From the NCBI GenBank assembly GCA_031272085.1, contig JAISUN010000070.1, positions 1 to 61,043 of the forward strand: a stretch of 61,043 nt of DNA, given 5' to 3'. The position numbers and the translations under genes were made by a program. Source of the DNA: Dysgonamonadaceae bacterium. Lineage in GTDB: Bacteria; Bacteroidota; Bacteroidia; Bacteroidales; Azobacteroidaceae. Each line of letters begins with the position of its first letter. Position 1 is the first letter of the stretch. The notes below the pieces were generated by a model. The model was not told the DNA's origin. It ran no database searches and saw nothing but the letters and a program-made list of their open reading frames with translations. Below, one piece after another: positions 1 to 7,572 of the stretch.

Positions 1-69
1 GTAAAGGCAGGCAGCGTATTCTGTTTTGACATCAGTCGTAAACCAACTAAAACAAACGAAAAGCCATGA
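1..69 (+). CDS. C-terminal end of a secreted-protein paralog (partial)
   Basis: The first 22 codons of the window are open and end with a TGA at 67-69. The peptide (starts VKAGSVFCFDISRKP) nearly repeats the C-terminus of the next gene (VKAGSVFCFKISRKPK), so this is the tail of a tandem paralog whose body lies outside the window. A one-base length difference after the RKP codons makes this copy run six residues further than its neighbour. Its stop overlaps an ATG at 66-68 (ATGA), so translation may be coupled to the next frame. Function is unknown. Confidence 0.7.
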   Translation, partial: VKAGSVFCFDISRKPTKTNEKP

Positions 70-76
70 AATCAAT
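1..76 (+). repeat. Direct repeat, copy 1 (tandem gene duplication)
   Basis: Bases 1-76 match 681-757 almost exactly, with about eight substitutions and one single-base indel. The last 28 bases, running through the ATGAAATCAAT start, are identical. The repeat marks a tandem duplication with a unit of about 680 bp covering the secreted-protein gene. Confidence 0.85.
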
Positions 77-134
77 GTTTTGTCATTTATTTTTGTCCCG
101 CTATTCTGATGCACAAAATAGGACTGTTAATACA

Positions 135-731
135 ATGGATAAACCAAATTGCTCGATTCTTACGAAAACGTTGCTCGTTTGCATCTTGCTTTTTGCAGTT
201 TTTTTGCAAACATCAGCTCAACGAATAAGTATTGACAATCCCAGAGGGAGGGATTGGACGGGATTTCGTTCCATATTTAAAAATACAGTGAAAGGTGATT
301 TTTCAGGAACATTGAGCGGAGTGATGTATCTTCAGAAAGGCGACTCGGCAGTAACCGTCATCAACTTTTGCAATGAAAAATCCTTATTGCATATCGAACC
401 TGACCCGTATGAGATTTATGAGGTCAGTCGAAAACATTACCTGTTCAAACGGGGGGGCATGCATATTCGTTATACGACATATGGATGGGCCAATTGTTTT
501 GAATTGAAGATCGATAATGATACTTTCAGCTGCGATTTAATTGAGGGTGGATGTGACCTGGTGATCGATGGACTGGAATGGAGTTATGCAACTGAGGATT
601 ACAGTGAGCGACTTTATTTGTCTGTTTATAAGGATTTTGGTTTGTGGAGGAAGAAAGGGCAGAGTCTTAGCGACTATCAGGTAAAGGCAGGTAGTGTATT
701 CTGTTTTAAAATCAGCCGTAAACCGAAATAA
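135..731 (+). CDS. Small secreted protein of unknown function
   Basis: I do not recognise a family. From ATG 135 the product is 198 aa. It has a short basic N-terminus, a hydrophobic core (TLLVCILLFAVFL) and a likely signal-peptidase site after TSAQ, so it should enter the periplasm or be secreted. An in-frame ATG at 66 overlaps the stop of the upstream copy, but it would place 23 extra residues before the signal peptide, so 135 is preferred. The mature part looks beta-rich, with five scattered cysteines (in NFC, ANCF, FSCD, GGCD and VFCF) that could form disulfides. A tandem paralog precedes it and a type I secretion operon follows, which suggests a shared locus but does not prove a shared role. 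Confidence 0.6.
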   Translation: MDKPNCSILTKTLLVCILLFAVFLQTSAQRISIDNPRGRDWTGFRSIFKNTVKGDFSGTLSGVMYLQKGDSAVTVINFCNEKSLLHIEPDPYEIYEVSRKHYLFKRGGMHIRYTTYGWANCFELKIDNDTFSCDLIEGGCDLVIDGLEWSYATEDYSERLYLSVYKDFGLWRKKGQSLSDYQVKAGSVFCFKISRKPK

Positions 732-757
732 AACAAACGAAAAGCCATGAAATCAAT
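681..757 (+). repeat. Direct repeat, copy 2 (tandem gene duplication)
   Basis: This is the second copy of the segment at 1-76. It covers the C-terminal codons of the secreted-protein gene, the short AT-rich gap and the start of the 22-codon ORF. It is one base longer than copy 1. Confidence 0.85.
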
Positions 758-815
758 ACAGGACCATTTTGCCAAAGAAGGATGTTTGAATGAGATAAAG
801 ATTGATAAACTATGA
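747..815 (+). CDS. 22-residue ORF translationally coupled to a C39 peptidase exporter
   Basis: ATG 747 opens a 22-codon frame (starts MKSIQDHFAK, ends KIDKL). Its TGA overlaps the exporter's ATG as ATGA at 812-815. C39-peptidase exporters commonly cut and export small leader-bearing peptides encoded next to them, so this could be a peptide substrate or a leader controlling exporter translation. Against that, it has no double-glycine cleavage motif, only one Cys, and is shorter than known precursors. Its first codons come from the duplicated segment, so it may be a relic of a third gene copy. Start, coupling and frame are read directly from the sequence; the role is open. Confidence 0.4.
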   Translation: MKSIQDHFAKEGCLNEIKIDKL

Positions 816-3025
816 TAAAACGTTTTCCCCACGAATACCAACTCGATGCGAAGGATTGCGGTCCGGCGTGTTTGAAGATCATATCGAAATATTACGGGAA
901 GTATTATTCACTGCAATATTTGCGGGATTTGTGCGGACTGACGCGAGAGGGTGTGTCGTTGCTAGACATCAGTTATGCAGCAGAGAAGATCGGTTTGCGC
1001 AGTATAAGTGTTCGGGTCAGCATGCATGATTTGACAGAACGTGTCCCGTTGCCGGCGATAATCCACTGGGACAACAATCATTTTGTAGTGATTTACCGGG
1101 CGACGGGCAAGCGGGTCAGTGTTTCGGATCCGGCTCGCGGGTTGGTTAGTTACAGTTTCGAAGCGTTCAGGGAGAAGTGGTATAAGCCTGGCGAGAGCAG
1201 TGGGGTATTGATGGCGCTGGAACCGATGGCGAGTTTTCGGCAGATAGAAGCGCATGAGCGAATAGCGCGTCTCAAGAGTTTTGAGAATCTGCTGGGGTAT
1301 TTCACGCCGTACAAAAAAGCGTTTGGGATATTGTTTTTCATCATGTTGATAGCCACAGTGCTGCAGGCATTTTTACCCTTTATCAGCAAGGCTGTGATCG
1401 ACACGGGGATTCATACGGGCGACATAGGGTTTATCAACATGGTTCTGATTGCCAATATCGTATTGCTGTTGAGCATTACGCTGTCGAACATATTGCGAGA
1501 CTGGGTATTGTTGCATGTAACGACGCGAGTGAATATTTCTCTGATCTCGGATTATCTGATCAAACTGATGAAGTTGCCGGTATCTTTTTTTGATAACAAG
1601 CTTGTAGGAGATATTTTGCAGCGAGCGCACGATCACGAACGAATTCGACATTTTGTGATGAACAATTCGCTGGGAATGTTATTTTCTACGATCACCTTTG
1701 TCATCTTCAGTATAATTTTGCTGGTATTCAACAAAACGATTTTTTTTATTTTTATAGGGGGGAGTGTGCTGTATGTTGTCTGGGTATTGCTGTTTCTCAG
1801 TATTCGCAAGAAGCTTGACTGGGAGTATTTTGAGCTGATGTCTCGCGACCGGAGTTACTGGGTAGAGACGATCGAAAACATCCAGGAGGTGAAGATCAAC
1901 AACTACGAAGACATCAAGCGGTGGAAATGGGAAGGTCTCCAGGCTCGTCTTTACCGTTTGAATTTGAAGATACTGAAGATCAACAATGCCCAGACGCTGG
2001 GCTCACAGTTCATCAACAGTCTTCAAAATATGGCTGTCACGTTTTTCTGTGCGATCGCGGTGATTCATGGGGAGATCACCTTTGGGGTGATGATATCTAC
2101 GCAGTTTATCATCGGGATGCTCAATGGTCCTGTAGGGCAGTTTGTAGGTTTTGTACAGTCGTTTCAGTATGCCCGGATCAGTTTTATGCGTATCAATGAG
2201 ATCCATCAGCTTCGTGACGAGGACGATACGAGTTCGGTTATATCCAACAACATTGCTTTGCCGAAAGACAAGTCTCTTCAAGTGCGAAACCTGTCATTTC
2301 AGTATTCACCCCATTCACCTCTGGTATTGAAAAATATCTATTTGTCGATACCTGAGGGAAAGGTAACGGCGATTGTCGGAGATAGCGGTTGCGGTAAAAC
2401 GACGCTGATGAAACTGTTGCTTCGACTGTATTTGCCGACATACGGAGAAATCAGCATCGGAGAAATGAATATCAACAATCTGAGTCTACGACAGTGGCGC
2501 AGCAAATGCGGGTCGGTGATGCAGGACGGGAAGGTATTCAGCGACACGATACAGAACAATATTGTTCTGAATGAGGAGAAAGTGGACTATGAAGCGTTGA
2601 AACAGGCGGTTGAGATAGCCAATATTGGGAGTGAAATCGAATCGCTTCCACAGGGTTATCAGACGAAAATAGGCGAGAAGGGCCGGGGATTGAGCGGAGG
2701 ACAGCGGCAACGACTGCTGATCGCGCGTGCGCTGTACAAGAATCCGGATTATCTTTTTTTGGATGAAGCGACCAATGCGCTTGATACGATCAATGAGCAA
2801 AAGATAGTCACAGCGCTGAACAATGTTTTCAAGCAGCGAACGGTGATAGTGATCGCACACCGGTTGAGTACGATACGGAAAGCTGACCAGATCGTAGTAA
2901 TGAAAGGCGGTATGATCGTAGAGCTGGGCAGTCACGAGGCGTTGATGCAACACCGGCGTTATTATTATGAACTGATACAGAGTCAATATGAACTGGATGC
3001 GGTTGAAGAAATCCTGGCGGGGTGA
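812..3025 (+). CDS. C39 peptidase-containing ABC transporter (bacteriocin-type exporter)
   Basis: This 737-aa inner-membrane protein should cleave the leader of a peptide and export it using ATP. Residues 1-130 form a peptidase C39 domain with Q10, catalytic C16 (in KDCGPACL), H90 (NNHFVVIY) and D106 (SDPARG). A six-helix ABC type 1 membrane domain spans roughly 160-430. The nucleotide-binding domain has Walker A GDSGCGKTT from residue 523, signature LSGGQRQR from 627, Walker B YLFLDEATNALD with D651 and E652, and an IAHR switch. All catalytic elements are present, so it should be active. It leads an operon with an HlyD-type adaptor, whose start lies inside its 3' end, and a TolC-type channel. 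Together they make a complete type I secretion machine. The cargo is not evident. Confidence 0.93.
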   Translation: MIKRFPHEYQLDAKDCGPACLKIISKYYGKYYSLQYLRDLCGLTREGVSLLDISYAAEKIGLRSISVRVSMHDLTERVPLPAIIHWDNNHFVVIYRATGKRVSVSDPARGLVSYSFEAFREKWYKPGESSGVLMALEPMASFRQIEAHERIARLKSFENLLGYFTPYKKAFGILFFIMLIATVLQAFLPFISKAVIDTGIHTGDIGFINMVLIANIVLLLSITLSNILRDWVLLHVTTRVNISLISDYLIKLMKLPVSFFDNKLVGDILQRAHDHERIRHFVMNNSLGMLFSTITFVIFSIILLVFNKTIFFIFIGGSVLYVVWVLLFLSIRKKLDWEYFELMSRDRSYWVETIENIQEVKINNYEDIKRWKWEGLQARLYRLNLKILKINNAQTLGSQFINSLQNMAVTFFCAIAVIHGEITFGVMISTQFIIGMLNGPVGQFVGFVQSFQYARISFMRINEIHQLRDEDDTSSVISNNIALPKDKSLQVRNLSFQYSPHSPLVLKNIYLSIPEGKVTAIVGDSGCGKTTLMKLLLRLYLPTYGEISIGEMNINNLSLRQWRSKCGSVMQDGKVFSDTIQNNIVLNEEKVDYEALKQAVEIANIGSEIESLPQGYQTKIGEKGRGLSGGQRQRLLIARALYKNPDYLFLDEATNALDTINEQKIVTALNNVFKQRTVIVIAHRLSTIRKADQIVVMKGGMIVELGSHEALMQHRRYYYELIQSQYELDAVEEILAG

Positions 3026-4325
3026 ACCGGATGTTACCTGTCGCAGCGAAGAGGTAGCCGACATCATCGAGCGAATGCCGGAGAAATTCGGACGATGGGT
3101 GTCGTTGTCGGTGGTATTTTTTTCGATGATGCTATTGCTTTTCGGGTGGCTGATCAAGTATCCGGATGTAGTAAGCGGGACGATCGAGATCACCTCGAAT
3201 GTATCTCCGGTGAAACTGGTAGCGAATACTTCGGGCAAGCTTCTGCTGTCAGGCTACGGACAGCAGGATTTGGTAACAGAAGGCGCGTGTATAGGAGAGA
3301 TAGAGAATCCGGCCAGGACGGAAGATGTCGCTCTGGTATCCGGACTTCTGCGACAGATGGTTCCCGATGCGATACCCCGGATTGAAATTCATCGATTATT
3401 TCCGGAGAAAGTGACCCTTGGGGATCTGAATTTGAAATACTATAGCTTTTTGACAGCGCTGAAGACGTATTGCGAATACCGGGAATCGAACGTATATGAA
3501 CAGCAGCAGCAGACGCTGACGGATGAAATTCAGGGCAAGCGTCGTCTGAAGGAAGAAACGGAACGGGTATTGCGGACGGCTGAAGAGTATCTGTCGCTGT
3601 CGGAGAAATGGTATGATCGTTATTGTTCGATGAACGAAGAGGTAGTCAGCACCTACGAATACGAGGTAGACCGTAACCGGATGGAATATCTGAGTCACAA
3701 GCAAAGCGAACAAAATCTACGAAAAGAGCTGGTATCGGTACAGATACAGATAACCGATTCAGAGAACCGTCTTTTGCAGACAGGAATAGAGAAGAAGGAT
3801 AAGGAACGTCAGCTGCAGCTGGAATTACTGTCCTCGTATCATGATTTGACGGACAATATCAAACAGTGGGAGGACCGTTATCTGTTCAGGGCGCCCTTTG
3901 CTGGAAAGGTGGAGTATTTGAGTTTTTGGGTTGACAATCAATACATCTCAGCGGGAACGGAAGTGTTCAGCATAGTTCCAGGGGCGAACAAGCCGGTCGG
4001 CCAGATGCTGTTGCCGGCGAGCGGAGCCGGGAAGGTCAGGGCAGGACAAAAGGTGGCGGTTAAACTGAGCAATTATCCGTATACGGAATTTGGGTATATA
4101 GAGGGGAAGGTGCAGTCGATATCGCTGGTAACTCAGCCCTACGATACAGGAACGAAGATGATAGACGCTTACCTGGTACTGGTAGAGATGTATCGGGGTT
4201 TGACGACCAATTACGGGGAGGAGTTGGACTTCCAATATACCACAGGCGGGACAGCCGATATCATAGTGAAAGACCGTCGTTTGATCGCGCGGTTGTTTGA
4301 CAATTTGAAATCCAGGACGAAATGA
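2988..4325 (+). CDS. HlyD-family secretion adaptor
   Basis: This 445-aa membrane fusion protein should link the upstream ABC exporter to the downstream TolC channel across the periplasm. A cytoplasmic stretch of about 35 residues precedes one membrane helix (about 38-58, ending IKYPDVV, typical of Bacteroidota members). A lipoyl-like half-motif (VANTSGKL), a long charged coiled-coil region (about 160-290) and the second lipoyl half with a beta-barrel (FRAPFAGKVEYL onward) follow. The start at 2988 lies 38 bp inside the exporter gene; an ATG at 2997 is almost as good. Its last bases overlap the TolC gene as ATGA, so the three genes form one coupled transcript. Confidence 0.9.
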   Translation: MNWMRLKKSWRGEPDVTCRSEEVADIIERMPEKFGRWVSLSVVFFSMMLLLFGWLIKYPDVVSGTIEITSNVSPVKLVANTSGKLLLSGYGQQDLVTEGACIGEIENPARTEDVALVSGLLRQMVPDAIPRIEIHRLFPEKVTLGDLNLKYYSFLTALKTYCEYRESNVYEQQQQTLTDEIQGKRRLKEETERVLRTAEEYLSLSEKWYDRYCSMNEEVVSTYEYEVDRNRMEYLSHKQSEQNLRKELVSVQIQITDSENRLLQTGIEKKDKERQLQLELLSSYHDLTDNIKQWEDRYLFRAPFAGKVEYLSFWVDNQYISAGTEVFSIVPGANKPVGQMLLPASGAGKVRAGQKVAVKLSNYPYTEFGYIEGKVQSISLVTQPYDTGTKMIDAYLVLVEMYRGLTTNYGEELDFQYTTGGTADIIVKDRRLIARLFDNLKSRTK

Positions 4326-5806
4326 ACGGGAAAAATATTATGTTGTTGTTGCTGTTTTGTTTGCTGCGAGTCGGGGATTTGCGAACACAGGCCGTCCGGC
4401 TGAGTTTATCCGAGTGTATAGCGATCTCCACGGACAGTTCGCTGCAGGCTTTTCGGGCGAAGAACATGTATTATTCGAGCTACTGGTCTTATCGCGCGTA
4501 TAAGGCGTCCTGTCTTCCGTCCATCAGTTTGCAGTTCAATCCGATGCAATACAACCGGAATATCACCAAGCGTTATGATTATTCGGAGAATCTGGATATT
4601 TATCGAGAACAGCAGTCCTATTCATCGTCAGGCGGGCTGTCGGTATCGCAGATTATTCCGCTGACAGGGGGCACTTTTTCCTTTGATACGGATTTGAGTT
4701 ATTTGAAGAATTTTGGGGAGAATATCTTTTCTCAGTATTCGAGCGTACCGTTTCGGATCAGTTATTCCCAAAGCGTGTTTGGCTTTAACCCTTATCAATG
4801 GGAAAGGAAGGTGGAGCCGTTGAAATATGAGCAGGCGAAGAAAAAACTGGTCTACCAGATAGAAGAGCTGTCGGAAACTACGGTTACGTATTTTTTCGAT
4901 TTGGTTTTGGCACAAAAGCAGTACGAACTGGCAGAAGAGATTCTGCTTTCAACCGACACATTGTATCGTGTAGGGCAGGAGCGAGAGAAGATCTCTGCGA
5001 TATTGCCTTCCGAGATAGAGCTGTTGGAGATCGATCTGCTCAATTCGGAAAACAGACTGCAAACTGCGGCGATGAATCTTCGCAATGCGCAATACCGGCT
5101 ACGGAGTTTTTTGAACAGGGGAGAAAGAGAAGAAATAGAGATTGACGTACCGATGCGACGACCTCAGATATTCATTTCGGTAGAAGAAGCGCTGTTGCAA
5201 GCGCAGGAAAACAATCCGGATTATTTGGGTTTTGCGCAAGAATTGCTGGAAGCGGAAAAGAGTTTGAAACAGATCGAGAAGGAATCGTCTTTCAGTGCGA
5301 GCATATCAGCGAGTATCGGGTTCAATCAGGCGTCAGAGACGCTAAGAGGGGCGTACAGCAGCCCGTCGCAACAGGATGTAGTAAGCATCAGTGTCTCGAT
5401 ACCAATGGTAGACTGGGGTGTTCGAAAAGGGCGGATGAATATGGCGAGAAACAACCTGAATATCACGCGGCTGACGATCGAACAGGCGCGGGAGAATCTG
5501 AAAGAGGAGATTATCTCGACGATCGACCGGTTTCATATCCATCAGGAATTGACAGTATCGGCAGCACGAGCGCTGGAGTTGGCCACTTCAGCGTTCGAGA
5601 ACACGAAGCGCCGATTTATCGTCGGTAAATCGGATGTAAACAGTCTCACGCAGAACATGAACCGTCGTCATGAAGCGCAAAGGAATTTCATTGATGTATT
5701 GAAGAACTACTGGATGAATTATTACAAAATACGCAAACTGACGCTGTACGATTTTGAGAAAAACGAAAAATTATCCTTCTCCATCGATGATCGATTAATT
5801 AAATAA
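4322..5806 (+). CDS. TolC-family outer-membrane efflux protein
   Basis: This 494-aa protein has a signal peptide-like start (NIMLLLLFCLLRVGDL) and two long helical repeats typical of outer-membrane factors. These include LSLSECIAISTDSSLQAFRAKN in the first half and VEEALLQAQENNPDYLGFAQELLEAEKSL in the second. It should form the outer-membrane exit channel for the C39 exporter and HlyD adaptor encoded just upstream. Its ATG overlaps the adaptor stop by four bases. The next gene, glf, starts 20 bp later and is probably only co-transcribed or independent, because its role is unrelated. Confidence 0.9.
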   Translation: MNGKNIMLLLLFCLLRVGDLRTQAVRLSLSECIAISTDSSLQAFRAKNMYYSSYWSYRAYKASCLPSISLQFNPMQYNRNITKRYDYSENLDIYREQQSYSSSGGLSVSQIIPLTGGTFSFDTDLSYLKNFGENIFSQYSSVPFRISYSQSVFGFNPYQWERKVEPLKYEQAKKKLVYQIEELSETTVTYFFDLVLAQKQYELAEEILLSTDTLYRVGQEREKISAILPSEIELLEIDLLNSENRLQTAAMNLRNAQYRLRSFLNRGEREEIEIDVPMRRPQIFISVEEALLQAQENNPDYLGFAQELLEAEKSLKQIEKESSFSASISASIGFNQASETLRGAYSSPSQQDVVSISVSIPMVDWGVRKGRMNMARNNLNITRLTIEQARENLKEEIISTIDRFHIHQELTVSAARALELATSAFENTKRRFIVGKSDVNSLTQNMNRRHEAQRNFIDVLKNYWMNYYKIRKLTLYDFEKNEKLSFSIDDRLIK

Positions 5807-5826
5807 AATTTCTAAATTTCCCTTTT

Positions 5827-6930
5827 ATGCAGAAAAACAAATACGATTTTTTACTTGCAGGCGCCGGACTGTTTAATGCGATCGTGGCCAGGGAAGCTAC
5901 GAGGCGAGGGAAGAGGTGCCTGGTGGTGGAAAAAAGGGGACATTTTGGCGGAAATGTATATTGTGAACAGATATCGGGTATCAATGTGCACAAATACGGT
6001 GCGCATATCTTTCATACCTGTGATAAGGAAGTGTGGGATTACATGAATGAGTTGTGCGAGTTCAATCATTATGTCAATTCCCCGCTGGCGCGGTACGGGG
6101 ATAAAATATATAACCTTCCTTTCAACATGAATACTTTTTATCAGCTGTGGCAAACCCGGACGCCTGGCGAAGCGATGAAAGTAATAGAGAGTCAGCGCAT
6201 AAGGAATGACAGTCCGGCCAATCTTGAAGAACAGGCGCTCGCGCTTGTAGGGAAAGATATATACGAAATCCTGGTCAAGGGGTATACGGAAAAGCAGTGG
6301 GGGTGCGAAGCCGGGCAACTGCCGGCCTTTCTGATACGGAGGCTTCCGGTTCGATTCAGGTACGACAACAATTATTTCGACGATCCTTATCAGGGGATTC
6401 CCGTAGGCGGATACAACCGGATTTTTGCGCAATGTTTCCGTGATTGTGAAATGCGATACAATACCGATTTCTGTCAGCATCGAGAATGGGCGAAAGAGGC
6501 GGGGACGACAGTTTTCACGGGGATGATCGACCGTTACTATGATTACTGTTACGGAGCGTTGGAATACCGTTCGCTGCGGTTTGAAAACAAAATCATGAAT
6601 ATTCCCGATTATCAGGGGAATGCGGTGGTGAATTATACAGAGAGGGAAATACCTTACACGCGTATCATCGAACACAAACATTTTGAGTTCAATTATCGAA
6701 CCGACACCACCGTGCTCACGCTGGAATATCCGCAATCCTGGACTCCGGAACTGGAACCTTACTATCCGGTAAATACCCCGGAGAACGAGGTCATTTATTC
6801 AAAATACGAACAACGTGCCCGAGGGGAAAAGAATGTGTATTTCGGAGGTCGCCTTGGATGTTTCAAGTATTACAACATGGATCAGGTCGTTCATTCAGCG
6901 TTGATGTTGGTGAAAGAGTTGATGGGGTAG
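5827..6930 (+). CDS. glf: UDP-galactopyranose mutase
   Basis: Glf is a flavoenzyme that interconverts UDP-galactopyranose and UDP-galactofuranose, the donor for galactofuranose in surface glycans. The 367-aa length matches the family. The N-terminus has a dinucleotide-binding strand (FLLAGAGLFNA) followed by EKRGHFGGN. The HKYGAHIFHT segment, YTEKQWG and the C-terminal FGGRLGCFKYYNMDQ are family hallmarks around the flavin and substrate. It follows the type I secretion operon by 20 bp and is convergent with the next gene. No glycan cluster surrounds it here. Confidence 0.95.
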   Translation: MQKNKYDFLLAGAGLFNAIVAREATRRGKRCLVVEKRGHFGGNVYCEQISGINVHKYGAHIFHTCDKEVWDYMNELCEFNHYVNSPLARYGDKIYNLPFNMNTFYQLWQTRTPGEAMKVIESQRIRNDSPANLEEQALALVGKDIYEILVKGYTEKQWGCEAGQLPAFLIRRLPVRFRYDNNYFDDPYQGIPVGGYNRIFAQCFRDCEMRYNTDFCQHREWAKEAGTTVFTGMIDRYYDYCYGALEYRSLRFENKIMNIPDYQGNAVVNYTEREIPYTRIIEHKHFEFNYRTDTTVLTLEYPQSWTPELEPYYPVNTPENEVIYSKYEQRARGEKNVYFGGRLGCFKYYNMDQVVHSALMLVKELMG

Positions 6931-6960
6931 AGGAAAATATCAAAAGAAAACTGATTATGA

Positions 6961-7572
6961 TCAGGTAACTTGCGAAAAATCATACAATTCATCGTAAAAA
7001 GGAGTTGACTGAAAACGTGCGAGGATATCTTTTGAATAGATCACCGATTGACTGCCTAAACGTTTTAGCGACGATATCGCCGCCTGTTTCAACAACAAAG
7101 AATCGGAACCGACTGCATCAAAGACGGCGTGGAAATAAGGCTCGTAATCGTCACCGAGTTGGTAATTGGCCATGAACAACCGCGTGTAGAGGATGAATCC
7201 AGCGATGCGGGTATACAACACCGGCGACTGAACCCATTTGGCGGCAAAGTGTCCGGCGCCCGGCATTTTGCTGAACAGGTTGAGGCAGGATTGTTCAGCC
7301 AATTCCAAGTTTTGAATCCCTTTCACCCACGTGTCGGCGCAACTGAATGTATCCGGACGATGAATCATGGTCGCCAAGATCTTCAATTCACGGTGATCCG
7401 CTGACCACAATTGTTCCGCCAGGGCGTCGTTGGGGAAGTACCGGTCGGCAATCGACCGGAGTGTCGTGATCGGAACACCCAAAATAACAGCGTAATGGAT
7501 GCCTTTTTCCCGCAAAGAAGCCGCTTTCACGCCGTCTCTGAAGCGGTAGAGGATTTTCTTGATCTCATTCAT
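6961..7572 (-). CDS. DNA alkylation repair-like HEAT-repeat protein
   Basis: This 203-aa, mostly helical protein resembles the AlkD-like DNA alkylation repair superfamily (HEAT-like repeats). It has a pattern of paired helices such as LAEQLWSADHRELKILATMI and WVKGIQNLELAEQSCLNLF. AlkD enzymes excise alkylated bases. I cannot confirm the catalytic Asp or Trp from sequence alone, so repair activity is inferred from fold resemblance. Its ATG overlaps the stop of the upstream dipeptidyl peptidase III gene as TAATG, so the two are translationally coupled despite their unrelated roles. Confidence 0.7.
   Translation of the reverse strand: MNEIKKILYRFRDGVKAASLREKGIHYAVILGVPITTLRSIADRYFPNDALAEQLWSADHRELKILATMIHRPDTFSCADTWVKGIQNLELAEQSCLNLFSKMPGAGHFAAKWVQSPVLYTRIAGFILYTRLFMANYQLGDDYEPYFHAVFDAVGSDSLLLKQAAISSLKRLGSQSVIYSKDILARFQSTPFYDELYDFSQVT

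Noticed and set aside
5851..6735. Open frame of 294 codons antisense to glf
   Set aside because: No start context or family resemblance; glf on the other strand is unambiguous.
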